DNA from: Deltaproteobacteria bacterium
Lineage (GTDB): Bacteria; Desulfobacterota; JADFXK01
Direction: 5' to 3'
DNA length: 7,809 bases
Assembly: GCA_015233285.1 (NCBI GenBank)
Contig: JADFYA010000072.1
Coordinates: 1-7,809 of the forward strand
The number at the start of each line of letters is the position of its first letter. Position 1 is the first letter of the stretch. Made by a program: the position numbers and the translations under genes. Positions 1-6,395 of this stretch are shown piece after piece. The notes under the pieces are model-generated. The model made no database searches. It saw nothing but the letters and a program-made list of their open reading frames with translations, and was not told the DNA's origin.

Positions 1-1
1 G

Positions 2-229
2 TTACTTCAGACAATTTGTCTCCTGGCCCGTTCGCGTGGTGTCAGCAGTTGTATTTTGGCCGCATTATGCCGTTATCCTGAGGTGGTCAGAGCCTTTCTG
101 CCCATTCCTGAGGATCACCGGATAGTCATGGCGGTGGCTTTGGGGTACGAGGCTGCCGAGGCGCCGGCCAATCGTTTCCGCTCCAGCCGCGAACCCGCCG
201 ACAAGGTTATTAGATGGTCCATCGACTAG
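2..229 (+). CDS. Nitroreductase family protein, C-terminal fragment cut by window edge
   Basis: An open frame enters from the left edge and runs 75 codons to TAG at 227-229. The translation begins LLQTICLLARSRGVSSC and later contains YPEVVRAFLPIPEDHRIVMA, VALGY and APANRFRSSREP. This is the usual C-terminal pattern of FMN-dependent nitroreductases: the Q-T-hxxLLA helix, then hPEDxxIVxxhALGYPxxxAPxNxFR. Family knowledge predicts a dimeric flavoprotein reducing nitroaromatics or quinones with NAD(P)H, but the substrate cannot be told from this fragment. The start and FMN-binding N-terminus lie outside the window. No T-rich hairpin terminator is visible in the 115 bases after the stop, which separate it from the oppositely oriented antitoxin gene. 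The family call is fairly sure and the specific function is unknown. Confidence 0.8.
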   Translation, partial: LLQTICLLARSRGVSSCILAALCRYPEVVRAFLPIPEDHRIVMAVALGYEAAEAPANRFRSSREPADKVIRWSID

Positions 230-344
230 CCTGAACCTTAGAGGAATTTCCGACGGGCGGGTGATCAGGCTCCGCGGCCGGTTTTCGGTATGTGATTGCC
301 TGATTTAAGGTAAGCCGGCGAGATATCTCCGACAGGAATAAGAC

Positions 345-713
345 TCAGGTGGTGATAAAGTTCTTATAACTGGTCCGGAGGGCTTTGGCCAGCTTCCTGG
401 CCGTTTCCTTGTCTATCGGTCTTTTGCCGTTTTCCATGTCGGAGATATGCCGCCTCGGAACTCCGGTCATACTTGACAATTGGGCTTGAGTTAGCTCCTC
501 CCGGTAGCGCATCCCGGCCAGCACTTTTCCGGGCAGGTTTTGGTCGGTAATTTCCGGGAAACATTCCCGCCAGGGTCTGGAATCAGGTTCGTTGTCATAT
601 TGGAATCCGAGCGACTTCATAAGATTAATGGCTTCGTTTTTTCTATCGGGTGGGCCAATAAATTTGAGCCCAACCGGGTCTTCAATATGGTGCTTTTTCG
701 TGGGTTCCAACAT
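345..713 (-). CDS. XRE-family HTH antitoxin of a type II toxin-antitoxin pair
   Basis: This 122-residue protein has a C-terminal helix-turn-helix of the Cro/C1 (XRE) type at about residues 64-119. TQAQLSSMTG (75-84) is the first helix pair, PRRHISDMENGKR (86-98) the recognition segment, and ETARKLAKAL the following helix. The first 60 residues lack a recognised domain and probably bind the toxin. The start is ATG at 713-711, placed 6 bases after a strong GGAGG (minus strand), which lies inside the last codons of the upstream toxin gene. The two genes overlap by 32 bases in different frames, a normal arrangement for HigBA/RelBE-like pairs where antitoxin translation is coupled to the toxin. 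The expected role is to neutralise the toxin and repress the pair's own promoter. The 11-bp inverted repeat at 972-999 is the likely target. The gene looks intact although its toxin partner is frameshifted. Confidence 0.85.
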   Translation of the reverse strand: MLEPTKKHHIEDPVGLKFIGPPDRKNEAINLMKSLGFQYDNEPDSRPWRECFPEITDQNLPGKVLAGMRYREELTQAQLSSMTGVPRRHISDMENGKRPIDKETARKLAKALRTSYKNFITT

Positions 714-973
714 ATATCACCTCCACCATTCTGTTTTTTGGGGATGACACTCTCCAAACAGCAACGTAGGTAGGTTTTCCCCTTTTTAAAATGACAATGG
801 TACTTATTATGACCGAGACAGCCGCAGTTAGGCCAGTTACCGCATATCGGACCTTGAGTCTCAATATCGTTGATGAGCGCGGCCAGCTCCAGCTTGAGTC
901 TTATCCGGGAGGTCAACGAATCAATGCTCTTGTCGGCTCGTTGGTTAATATGGACCGTCCATTTCAAAACCAC
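682..973 (-). pseudogene. RelE/HigB-like toxin, interrupted by a single-base frameshift
   Basis: Two minus-strand frames each carry half of one toxin. The first runs from GTG 973 or TTG 967 and reads LKWTVHI, DIETQGPICGNWPN and KYHCHFKKGK. The second ends at TGA 684-682 and reads GKPTYVAVWRV, VEVIYVGTHEKAPY. Joined at the AAAAAGGGGAAAA run (plus-strand 775-787), they give a 94-residue protein with GNWPN (43-47), HCHF (57-60), PTYVAVW (65-71) and the C-terminal YVGTHEKAPY (85-94). That is the signature and usual length of the RelE/HigB-like 'cytotoxic translational repressor' family (ribosome-dependent mRNA interferases). From TTG to stop there is exactly one base too many, so the first frame instead runs on to 617 with an unrelated tail. 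A natural inactivating insertion, a homopolymer assembly error and a +1 recoding event are all possible. The first two are more likely. The start is uncertain because the ribosome site (AGGT) is weak. Confidence 0.75.
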
Positions 974-999
974 TCTTTTACCTGTTATGGTAAAAGAGT
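972..999. promoter_or_regulatory. 11-bp perfect inverted repeat, probable toxin-antitoxin operator
   Basis: The plus strand reads ACTCTTTTACC (972-982), a 6-base spacer TGTTAT, then GGTAAAAGAGT (989-999), an exact reverse complement. It abuts the proposed toxin start codons (973 or 967, minus strand). On the minus strand a TTGACT (1002-997) lies within the element's upstream edge. Autoregulated XRE antitoxins bind such palindromes at their own promoter. As RNA it could also form a stem near the toxin ribosome site. The binding role is inferred; the symmetry is seen directly. Confidence 0.6.
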
Positions 1000-1093
1000 C
1001 AAGAGAAAATGAAGTTAACTTATCTCCTAACTGCACTTCAGGGTCCATTAAGGAGGTCACGATATCTTCGATTTTGATTGACGGTGATGGATA

Positions 1094-1105
1094 GGCGCGC
1101 CGGCC
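1094..1105. repeat. GC-rich palindrome cluster GGCGCGCC + GGCC
   Basis: GGCGCGCC (1094-1101) runs directly into GGCC, inside an otherwise AT-rich spacer between the toxin and the fumarase promoter. The same 8-mer recurs in the sdhC-sdhA spacer (3424-3431) next to a GCCGGC-type palindrome. No function is evident. Confidence 0.4.
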
Positions 1106-1124
1106 AAAAAAATTACAAAATCTA

Positions 1125-1153
1125 TTGACAATCAGGTATCAGGGGCATATAAC
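1125..1153 (+). promoter_or_regulatory. Sigma-70 promoter of the fum-sdh operon
   Basis: TTGACA (1125-1130) matches the -35 consensus perfectly. It is followed by a 17-base spacer and TATAAC (1148-1153), a 5/6 match to the -10 consensus. The predicted transcript would begin near 1160 and leave a leader of about 100 bases before fumA at 1262. The leader holds a small hairpin possibility (AGGCTG 1208-1213 with CAGCCT 1227-1232) but no riboswitch I recognise. The only promoter-like sequence I see upstream of the five-gene block is this one. Confidence 0.7.
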
Positions 1154-1261
1154 AAAATCATACTGAATTCATATAGTCTCCACCCTCCGTGTCCCCGAAA
1201 GTTAAAAAGGCTGACATTTGGCCTTCCAGCCTCTCCGCTAGATCAGGTTCGGATTTAACTC

Positions 1262-2101
1262 ATGAAAGAAATATCTGTTACGGCCATTCGTAACGCGGTC
1301 AAAGACTTGTCCATCAAAGCCAATCGAGAATTGGGGCAGGACACCCTGGACGCCTTTGTCCGCTACAAGGAAAAAGAAACCTCTCCCGTCGGCCGGGATA
1401 TCCTGGATCAATTGATCGAGAATGCCCGGATCGCCAGGGAAGAAGGCATCCCCATGTGCCAGGATACCGGGTTGTCGGTCATCTTTGTCGACCTGGGACA
1501 GGAGGTGCATCTGACCGGGGGCGATCTCTCTCAGGCGATTAATGACGGAGTCAGGGATGGCTACCAGAAAGGCTACCTGCGTAAATCCACCTGCCATCCT
1601 TTTACTCGAAAGAACATCGGAGACAATACGCCTGCCATTATTCATCTTCGTCTGGTTCCGGGGGATAAGGTTCACCTCTGGGTGGTACCCAAGGGCGGGG
1701 GCAGCGAAAATATGAGTCGTTTGGCCATGCTGCCTCCATGTAAGGGATTGGCCGGGGCCAAGGAACTGGTCATCCAGACGGTCAAAGATGCGGGACCCAA
1801 TCCTTGCCCGCCCATTATCTTGGGCGTGGGCATCGGCGGTAACTTTGAGGTGGCTCCGCTGCTGGCCAAGCGGGCTTTGTTAAGACAGGTCGGGGAAAGA
1901 CACCCGGACCCGGAATTGGCGGCCATAGAAGAAGAACTCTTAGAAAAGATAAATAACCTGGGCTGGGGACCGGAGGGCCTGGGTGGCCGGACCACGGCGC
2001 TGGACGTCCACCTGGAGATGATGCCCTGCCACATTGCCAGTTTTCCGGTCGCAGTGAACATCCAGTGCCACGCCAACCGCCATTTGGAGGTGACATTTTG
2101 A
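1262..2101 (+). CDS. fumA: Class I fumarate hydratase, alpha subunit (Fe-S)
   Basis: This 279-residue subunit corresponds to the N-terminal domain of one-chain class I fumarases. With the beta subunit it interconverts fumarate and (S)-malate through a [4Fe-4S] cluster in the cytoplasm. Visible motifs are MCQDTG (65-70), KGGGSENMS (144-152), NPCPP with GVGIGG (180-193) and NIQCHANRH (266-274). The three cysteines matching the family's cluster ligands are C66, C182 and C269. Q67, D68 and H257 match the active-site Gln, Asp and His known from class I fumarase structures. The related L-tartrate dehydratase TtdA has the same fold, but the sdh genes downstream favour fumarase. The ribosome site before ATG 1262 is weak. 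The stop overlaps the TTG start of fumB (TTGA), so the two are translationally coupled. Class I enzymes are oxygen-labile, which fits an anaerobe. Confidence 0.95.
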   Translation: MKEISVTAIRNAVKDLSIKANRELGQDTLDAFVRYKEKETSPVGRDILDQLIENARIAREEGIPMCQDTGLSVIFVDLGQEVHLTGGDLSQAINDGVRDGYQKGYLRKSTCHPFTRKNIGDNTPAIIHLRLVPGDKVHLWVVPKGGGSENMSRLAMLPPCKGLAGAKELVIQTVKDAGPNPCPPIILGVGIGGNFEVAPLLAKRALLRQVGERHPDPELAAIEEELLEKINNLGWGPEGLGGRTTALDVHLEMMPCHIASFPVAVNIQCHANRHLEVTF

Positions 2102-2673
2102 GTACCGAGCTGACACCGGTTACCTACTATTTGACCACACCGTTGACCGACGCCGACGTGGCCAAACTTAATATCGGTGATCGTGTTTTTTTGAGCGGGA
2201 TCATTTATACCGGCCGGGATGCCGCCCATCGCCGTTTGGTGGAGCTGCTGGACCGGGGCGAGGACTTGCCCATGGACGTAGCCGGTCAAGTGATTTACTA
2301 TGTCGGGCCGTCTCCGGCATCACCTTGCCGGGTAATCGGTGCGGCCGGCCCAACCACGGCATACCGGATGGATGCTTATGCCCCCCGGTTATTGGCCAAA
2401 GGTCTTAAGGCCATGGTGGGCAAAGGAAGACGGGCTGATGAGGTCCGGGAGGCCATGGTCAAACATAAGGCCGTATATCTCACCGCCACAGGTGGGGCGG
2501 GCGCTTTGTTGTCCAAGTGTATCAAGAAGGTGGAGATCATTGCCTATGAAGACCTGGGCCCTGAAGCCGTCCGCCGGATGGAAGTGAAGGACATGCCGAC
2601 CACAGTCGTTAACGACGTTCATGGCCGGGATCTTTATGCAGCCGGCCGGGAGATATACGAAATAAAGGCCTAA
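2098..2673 (+). CDS. fumB: Class I fumarate hydratase, beta subunit
   Basis: This is the C-terminal half-domain of the heterodimeric class I fumarase; it contributes substrate-binding residues to the Fe-S alpha subunit. I chose TTG 2098 rather than the in-frame ATG at 2065. GGAGG at 2086-2090 lies 7 bases before the TTG, and translation from there gives the expected 191-residue length beginning STELTPVTYYL. Starting at 2065 would add 11 residues read through the end of fumA and its ribosome site. Motifs are YTGRDAAHRR (37-46), GPTTAYRMD (84-92), VGKGRR (107-112), TATGGAGALL and NDVHGRDLY. R40, T86, T87, R90 and a lysine in GKG align with family active-site residues. The TTGA overlap with fumA supports equimolar coupled translation. 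TtdB is the alternative paralogue; context favours fumarase. Confidence 0.93.
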   Translation: MSTELTPVTYYLTTPLTDADVAKLNIGDRVFLSGIIYTGRDAAHRRLVELLDRGEDLPMDVAGQVIYYVGPSPASPCRVIGAAGPTTAYRMDAYAPRLLAKGLKAMVGKGRRADEVREAMVKHKAVYLTATGGAGALLSKCIKKVEIIAYEDLGPEAVRRMEVKDMPTTVVNDVHGRDLYAAGREIYEIKA

Positions 2674-2721
2674 GGCATTCTTTTTAAGTAAGAACGTGAA
2701 ACGATTGCACACGGAGGCAAA

Positions 2722-3360
2722 ATGAACTGGATTATCCGTACCCTCACTTGTTCCGTGGGGAAAAAACTGATTATGGCTGTGACCGGTTTGAGTTTCTGTC
2801 TTTTCCTGGTTTCCCACCTGGCTGGGAACCTGACCATTTTTAAAGGCCCGAAGGCTTTTGTGTCGTACGCGGAATCATTGCATTCATTGGGCGCCTTGAT
2901 CTTGATGGCTGAATTGGGACTATTGGTCTTGGCCGTCTGTCACATTTGTTTTGGTATCTGGTTGTTTATAGGAAACCTGACGGCCAGGCCGGTGGGTTAC
3001 GCCATGAAAAAGAATGCCGGAGGCCGAACCCTGAGTTCGGCGATTATGCCGTATACCGGTCTTTTTCTTCTGGTGTTCATCATCATCCATCTGCTCACCT
3101 TCCATTTTGCCGACCGCGGTGGCAAGGACGTCTATTATCTGGTCCACAATACCTTTACCAGGCCGGGTTATGTAATCTTTTACCTCATCGCCATGATTGC
3201 CGCGGCATTTCACGTCAAACACGGCTTTTGGAGCGCCTTTCAGACAATAGGCGCCAATCATCCCAAGTACATGCCGGTTATCAAGAAGGTCGGATTGGTT
3301 TTCAGCCTGCTGGTCGGCTTCGGCTTCGGCTGCCTGCCCATTTATCTTTCATTGTCGTAA
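2722..3360 (+). CDS. sdhC: Succinate dehydrogenase/fumarate reductase cytochrome b subunit (di-haem, b558 type)
   Basis: This 212-residue membrane anchor passes electrons between the SdhAB head and the quinone pool through two b haems. Its N-terminus (SVGKKLIMAVTGLSFCLFLV) and HGFWSAFQTIG near residue 167 are typical of the single-subunit, five-helix cytochrome b558 family of Bacillus, Wolinella, Bacteroides and deltaproteobacteria. Hydrophobic segments lie at roughly 16-38, 58-84, 108-129, 149-172 and 190-210. Likely haem-ligand histidines are H32, H74, H123 and H164, with spacings close to the known four ligands of the family. GGAGG at 2712-2716 precedes ATG 2722. It follows fumB by 48 bases with no terminator, so it belongs to the same operon. 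Two residues before H164, where the Wolinella enzyme has its E-pathway glutamate, there is alanine (A162, in IAAAFHVKHG). Confidence 0.93.
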   Translation: MNWIIRTLTCSVGKKLIMAVTGLSFCLFLVSHLAGNLTIFKGPKAFVSYAESLHSLGALILMAELGLLVLAVCHICFGIWLFIGNLTARPVGYAMKKNAGGRTLSSAIMPYTGLFLLVFIIIHLLTFHFADRGGKDVYYLVHNTFTRPGYVIFYLIAMIAAAFHVKHGFWSAFQTIGANHPKYMPVIKKVGLVFSLLVGFGFGCLPIYLSLS

Positions 3361-3409
3361 ACGCGTACCCGTAGGTCGGCATCGTCCTCAAAGTTTCAGA
3401 TGATTGGGG

Positions 3410-3431
3410 GCGGCCGGCCGCGAGGCGCGCC
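3410..3431. repeat. GC-rich palindromes in the sdhC-sdhA spacer
   Basis: Within the 100-base gap between sdhC and sdhA lies a perfect 12-bp palindrome GCGGCCGGCCGC (3410-3421), followed after two bases by GGCGCGCC (3424-3431). Strong local structure is possible as RNA, and a short CTTTCT follows, but this is too weak to call a terminator. It could lower downstream expression or mark an RNA processing site; that is inference. The nearby ATG at 3437 opens a four-codon frame without a ribosome site. Confidence 0.45.
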
Positions 3432-3460
3432 TTTCTATGTCAGTGTCATGAGGTCATATT

Positions 3461-5374
3461 ATGAAGCTTGATGCCAAAGTTCCGGGCGGCCCGCTTCCTG
3501 AGAAGTGGGATAAACACCGGTTTGAATTAAAACTGGTCAACCCGGCCAATAAGAAAAAGTATGAAATCATCGTGGTCGGCACCGGCCTGGCCGGCGGTTC
3601 GGCTTCCGCTTCCCTGGCCGAGTTGGGTTACAACGTCAAAACCTTTTGTATCCAGGACAGCCCTCGCCGGGCCCATAGTATTGCCGCCCAGGGCGGTATT
3701 AACGCGGCCAAGAATTATACCAACGATGGGGACAGCGTCTGGCGCCTGTTTTATGATACGGTCAAGGGAGGCGATTTCCGGTCAAGGGAAGCCAATGTCT
3801 ACCGGCTGGCCCAATTGAGCGTCAATATTATCGATCAGTGTGTGGCTCAAGGAGTCCCCTTTGCTCGGGACTATGGCGGCTTGCTGGCTAATCGATCTTT
3901 TGGCGGCGCTCAGGTTTCCCGAACCTTTTACGCTCGCGGGCAAACCGGTCAGCAGTTGCTGCTGGGCGCTTACAGCGCCATGATGCGGCAGGTGGCCAAC
4001 GGCAAAGTCAAAATGTTCCCGAGGCGGGAAATGCTTGATCTGGTCATGGTCGACGGCCGGGCCAGGGGGATCGTGGTCCGTAACCTGATCACCGGAGAGA
4101 TCGAACGCCATGCCGCCCATGCCGTGGTTTTGGCCACGGGAGGCTATGGAAACGCCTTTTTCCTGTCCACCAACGCCATGGGATCCAACGTCACCGCAGC
4201 CTGGCGGGTCCACAAAAAAGGCGCGTTGTTCGCCAATCCCTGCTTTACTCAAATCCACCCCACCTGTATCCCGGTGCATGGGGATTACCAGTCTAAATTG
4301 ACTTTGATGAGTGAAAGCCTGCGGAACGACGGCCGCGTCTGGGTGCCCAAAAAGAAGGGAGACAAAAGGTCTCCTGACAGCATTCCGGAATCCGAGCGGT
4401 ACTATTATCTGGAGGAGAGATATCCCAGCTTCGGGAACCTGGTGCCGCGCGATGTGGCTTCCCGAAACGCCAAGAATGTTTGTGATATGGGCATGGGTGC
4501 GGGCGATACCGGCCTGGCCGTCTACCTGGATTTCGCCGATGCCATCAAGCGGGATGGCCGGGATACAATCCATAAAAAGTACGGGAACCTGTTCCAAATG
4601 TATGAACGGATAGTCGGTCAGAACCCCTATGACACGCCCATGATGATTTACCCGGCTATACATTACACGATGGGTGGCCTGTGGGTTGATTATAATCTTA
4701 TGTCCACTATTCCGGGCCTTTTTGTCCTGGGCGAGGCCAATTTTTCCGATCATGGGGCCAATCGCTTAGGGGCCAGCGCCTTGATGCAGGGACTTAATGA
4801 CGGTTACTTTGTTATTCCTTATACCGTCGGTGGTTATCTGGCCGGTATGCCGCTGGGCGAGGTCAAAGACAGTCATCCTGCCTTTAAGGATGCGGTTCAG
4901 GAAATTTCGGCCCAGGTGACTAAGTTGTTGTCTGTCAAGGGGAAGCGGACGGTTGATGATTTTCATCGGGAACTCGGACGGATTTTGTGGGAATATTGCG
5001 GCATGGCCAGAAACGAGGCGGGCTTGTTAAAGGCTAAGCAAATGATTCCGGAGCTTCGTCAGCAATTCTGGGAGAACGTAACCGTAACCGGGTCGCCCGG
5101 CGAATTCAACCAGACCCTGGAACGGGCCGGACGGGTGGCTGATTTTCTCGAATTTGGGGAACTCATGCTGAATGACGCCCTGAACCGAAAGGAATCTTGC
5201 GGCTGCCATTATAATGAGGCTTACCAGACCGAAGATCACGAGGCCAAACGAGACGACGAGAACTATTGCTACGTGGCGGCCTGGGAATTCCAGGGGGTGG
5301 GGAAGGAGCCTGTGCTGCATAAGGAACCGTTGGCCTTTGAAAACGTCCACCTGGCGACAAGGAGTTACAAGTGA
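3461..5374 (+). CDS. sdhA: Succinate dehydrogenase/fumarate reductase flavoprotein subunit
   Basis: This 637-residue catalytic subunit interconverts succinate and fumarate at a covalently bound FAD on the cytoplasmic face. The dinucleotide-binding motif [19 protein letters not shown] spans residues 38-56. [13 protein letters not shown] (71-83) contains H72, the usual 8-alpha-histidyl FAD link. Substrate and proton-transfer residues are visible: HPTCIP (H266), VPRDVASR (R330), HYTMGG (H401) and [11 protein letters not shown] (R435). The C-terminal [20 protein letters not shown] and the length mark the non-classical SdhA/FrdA group paired with one-subunit di-haem cytochromes, rather than the E. 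coli type. GAGG at 3450-3453 lies 7 bases before ATG 3461. The stop overlaps the sdhB start (GTGA), giving coupled translation. Sequence alone does not settle whether the complex runs mainly as dehydrogenase or fumarate reductase; the fumarase in the operon suits either direction. Confidence 0.97.
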   Translation: MKLDAKVPGGPLPEKWDKHRFELKLVNPANKKKYEIIVVGTGLAGGSASASLAELGYNVKTFCIQDSPRRAHSIAAQGGINAAKNYTNDGDSVWRLFYDTVKGGDFRSREANVYRLAQLSVNIIDQCVAQGVPFARDYGGLLANRSFGGAQVSRTFYARGQTGQQLLLGAYSAMMRQVANGKVKMFPRREMLDLVMVDGRARGIVVRNLITGEIERHAAHAVVLATGGYGNAFFLSTNAMGSNVTAAWRVHKKGALFANPCFTQIHPTCIPVHGDYQSKLTLMSESLRNDGRVWVPKKKGDKRSPDSIPESERYYYLEERYPSFGNLVPRDVASRNAKNVCDMGMGAGDTGLAVYLDFADAIKRDGRDTIHKKYGNLFQMYERIVGQNPYDTPMMIYPAIHYTMGGLWVDYNLMSTIPGLFVLGEANFSDHGANRLGASALMQGLNDGYFVIPYTVGGYLAGMPLGEVKDSHPAFKDAVQEISAQVTKLLSVKGKRTVDDFHRELGRILWEYCGMARNEAGLLKAKQMIPELRQQFWENVTVTGSPGEFNQTLERAGRVADFLEFGELMLNDALNRKESCGCHYNEAYQTEDHEAKRDDENYCYVAAWEFQGVGKEPVLHKEPLAFENVHLATRSYK

Positions 5375-6132
5375 GCAAGACCATCAACCTGACGCTAAAG
5401 GTCTGGCGCCAACCGGGGTCTGAGGCCAAAGGCGCCTTTGAGACGTATGAAGCGAAGGATATCTCAACCGATATGTCCTTTTTGGAGATGCTGGACGTGG
5501 TCAATGAACGGCTTAGTGTGGAAGGCAAAGACCCGATTGCCTTTGACCACGACTGTCGGGAAGGTATCTGTGGCATGTGTGGGTCAGTGGTGAACGGCGT
5601 GCCTCACGGCCCCCAAAAAGCCACGACTTTGTGCCAGTTGCACATGCGGCATTTTGCCGGCGGCGATACCCTGGTTATTGAACCGTGGCGTTCTCGGGCA
5701 TTTAAGGTCATCAAAGACCTGGCCGTGGACCGGAGCGCGTTTGATCAACTCATCCAGACGGGTGGCTATATATCGGCCAATACCGGAGCGGTTCCCGAAG
5801 CCAATGCTATTCTGATTTCTCAAGAAACTGCGGAATTGGCCATGGATGCGGCCGCTTGTATCGGTTGTGGCGCCTGTGTGGCGGCCTGTCCCAATGCCTC
5901 GGCCATGCTCTTCGTCGGGGCCAAGGTGTCACAGTTGGCTCTGCTTCCCCAAGGACGGCCTGAAGCGGCGAAACGGGTCCAGGCCATGATCCGGAAAATG
6001 GATGAACTGGGTTTTGGCGCTTGTTCCAACGAGGCTGAATGCGAAGCCGTCTGTCCCAAAGAGATTTCGATCACCAACATTGCCCGGCTGAATCGAGAGC
6101 TGATCAAGGCGGCCTTCGGCTCTCCGTTCTAA
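5371..6132 (+). CDS. sdhB: Succinate dehydrogenase/fumarate reductase iron-sulfur subunit
   Basis: This 253-residue subunit wires FAD to the haem/quinone subunit through three clusters. The N-terminal ferredoxin domain holds the [2Fe-2S] ligands in [10 protein letters not shown] plus a later cysteine (C62, C67, C70, C88). The C-terminal domain has [12 protein letters not shown]. By family pattern C163, C166, C169 and C228 bind [4Fe-4S], and C173, C218 and C224 bind [3Fe-4S]. All eleven ligands are cysteine. The start is GTG 5371, six bases after AAGGAG (5359-5364) and overlapping the sdhA stop by four bases. The C-terminus (INRLNREL-like, here [13 protein letters not shown]) is complete. It is the last recognisable gene of the operon; no clear plus-strand intrinsic terminator follows, so termination may be Rho-dependent or through structures I cannot resolve. 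Confidence 0.96.
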   Translation: MSKTINLTLKVWRQPGSEAKGAFETYEAKDISTDMSFLEMLDVVNERLSVEGKDPIAFDHDCREGICGMCGSVVNGVPHGPQKATTLCQLHMRHFAGGDTLVIEPWRSRAFKVIKDLAVDRSAFDQLIQTGGYISANTGAVPEANAILISQETAELAMDAAACIGCGACVAACPNASAMLFVGAKVSQLALLPQGRPEAAKRVQAMIRKMDELGFGACSNEAECEAVCPKEISITNIARLNRELIKAAFGSPF

Positions 6133-6213
6133 TAGATTTCCTCATCAGATTTTGGTGTGACCTCTGTGGCCCTCCCTCACCGGCGGGCTACAGTCGCGTT
6201 AGGGGAATGTGTC

Positions 6214-6324
6214 ATGGAGTTTTTTGATTTAGTACCAGAAATGTATCCGCAGATTTCGCAGAGTTACGCAGATGGAAAAGACCCAGAGACATATTTAGGC
6301 CCTAATCTATGTAACTCGGTGTAG
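6214..6324 (+). CDS. Marginal 36-residue open frame after sdhB
   Basis: ATG 6214 follows AGGGGA (6201-6206) by seven bases and reads 36 codons to TAG 6322-6324, beginning MEFFDLVPEMYPQISQSYAD. No family is recognised, and there is no membrane segment or signal peptide. About a quarter of it is encoded by the CGCAGATT repeat, which suggests a chance frame over repeat DNA. It is listed because the ribosome site is well placed; I do not believe strongly that it is expressed. Confidence 0.15.
   Translation: MEFFDLVPEMYPQISQSYADGKDPETYLGPNLCNSV
6248..6275. repeat. Degenerate short tandem repeat, CGCAGATT-like units
   Basis: Three consecutive units, CGCAGATTT, CGCAGAGTTA and CGCAGATGG, lie between 6248 and 6275 with a period of 9-10 bases. 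A looser related string (acccagagaca) follows at about 6281-6291. Short CGCAGATT-type strings of this sort are, from memory, dispersed through intergenic DNA of many environmental bacterial genomes. Function and mobility are unknown. Confidence 0.55.
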
Positions 6325-6395
6325 TATATTGATTTAATTGTGTCCCTTGATGCTAATCGCTTAGCCTGTTCGTCGAACTCAGGTTATAATTTCTG

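Noticed and set aside
229..271. AGCCTGA ... TCAGGCT inverted repeat after the nitroreductase as a terminator
   Set aside because: The arms are 7 bp with a loop near 30 bases and no T-tract follows on either strand.
320..329. GAGATATCTC 10-bp palindrome near the antitoxin stop
   Set aside because: It is short and not near a promoter. A 10-bp palindrome is not unexpected in a window of this size.
617..1060. 147-codon minus-strand frame as a stand-alone gene
   Set aside because: Its middle is the N-terminal half of the RelE/HigB-like toxin. Its tail after about 787 is out-of-frame sequence of the toxin end and of the antitoxin gene, with no family resemblance.
1208..1232. Leader hairpin AGGCTG/CAGCCT followed by T5 on the minus strand
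   Set aside because: The stem is only 6 bp with a 13-base loop, and no minus-strand gene needs termination there. A competing stem (AAGGC/GCCTT) is equally likely. It is not convincing as an attenuator or terminator.
1672..2289. 205-codon minus-strand frame opposite fumA/fumB
   Set aside because: It is a shadow of two confident genes, with low-complexity Pro/Ser/Gly composition and no supporting signals.
3437..3451. Mini-frame ATG TCA GTG TCA TGA just before sdhA
   Set aside because: It has four codons and no ribosome site. Overlap of its stop with the sdhA ribosome site is likely coincidence.
3782..4753. 323-codon minus-strand frame opposite sdhA
   Set aside because: It is fully antisense to a certain, conserved sdhA. 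It shows no recognisable motif and no ribosome site, and it fits the long shadow frames usual in GC-rich coding DNA.
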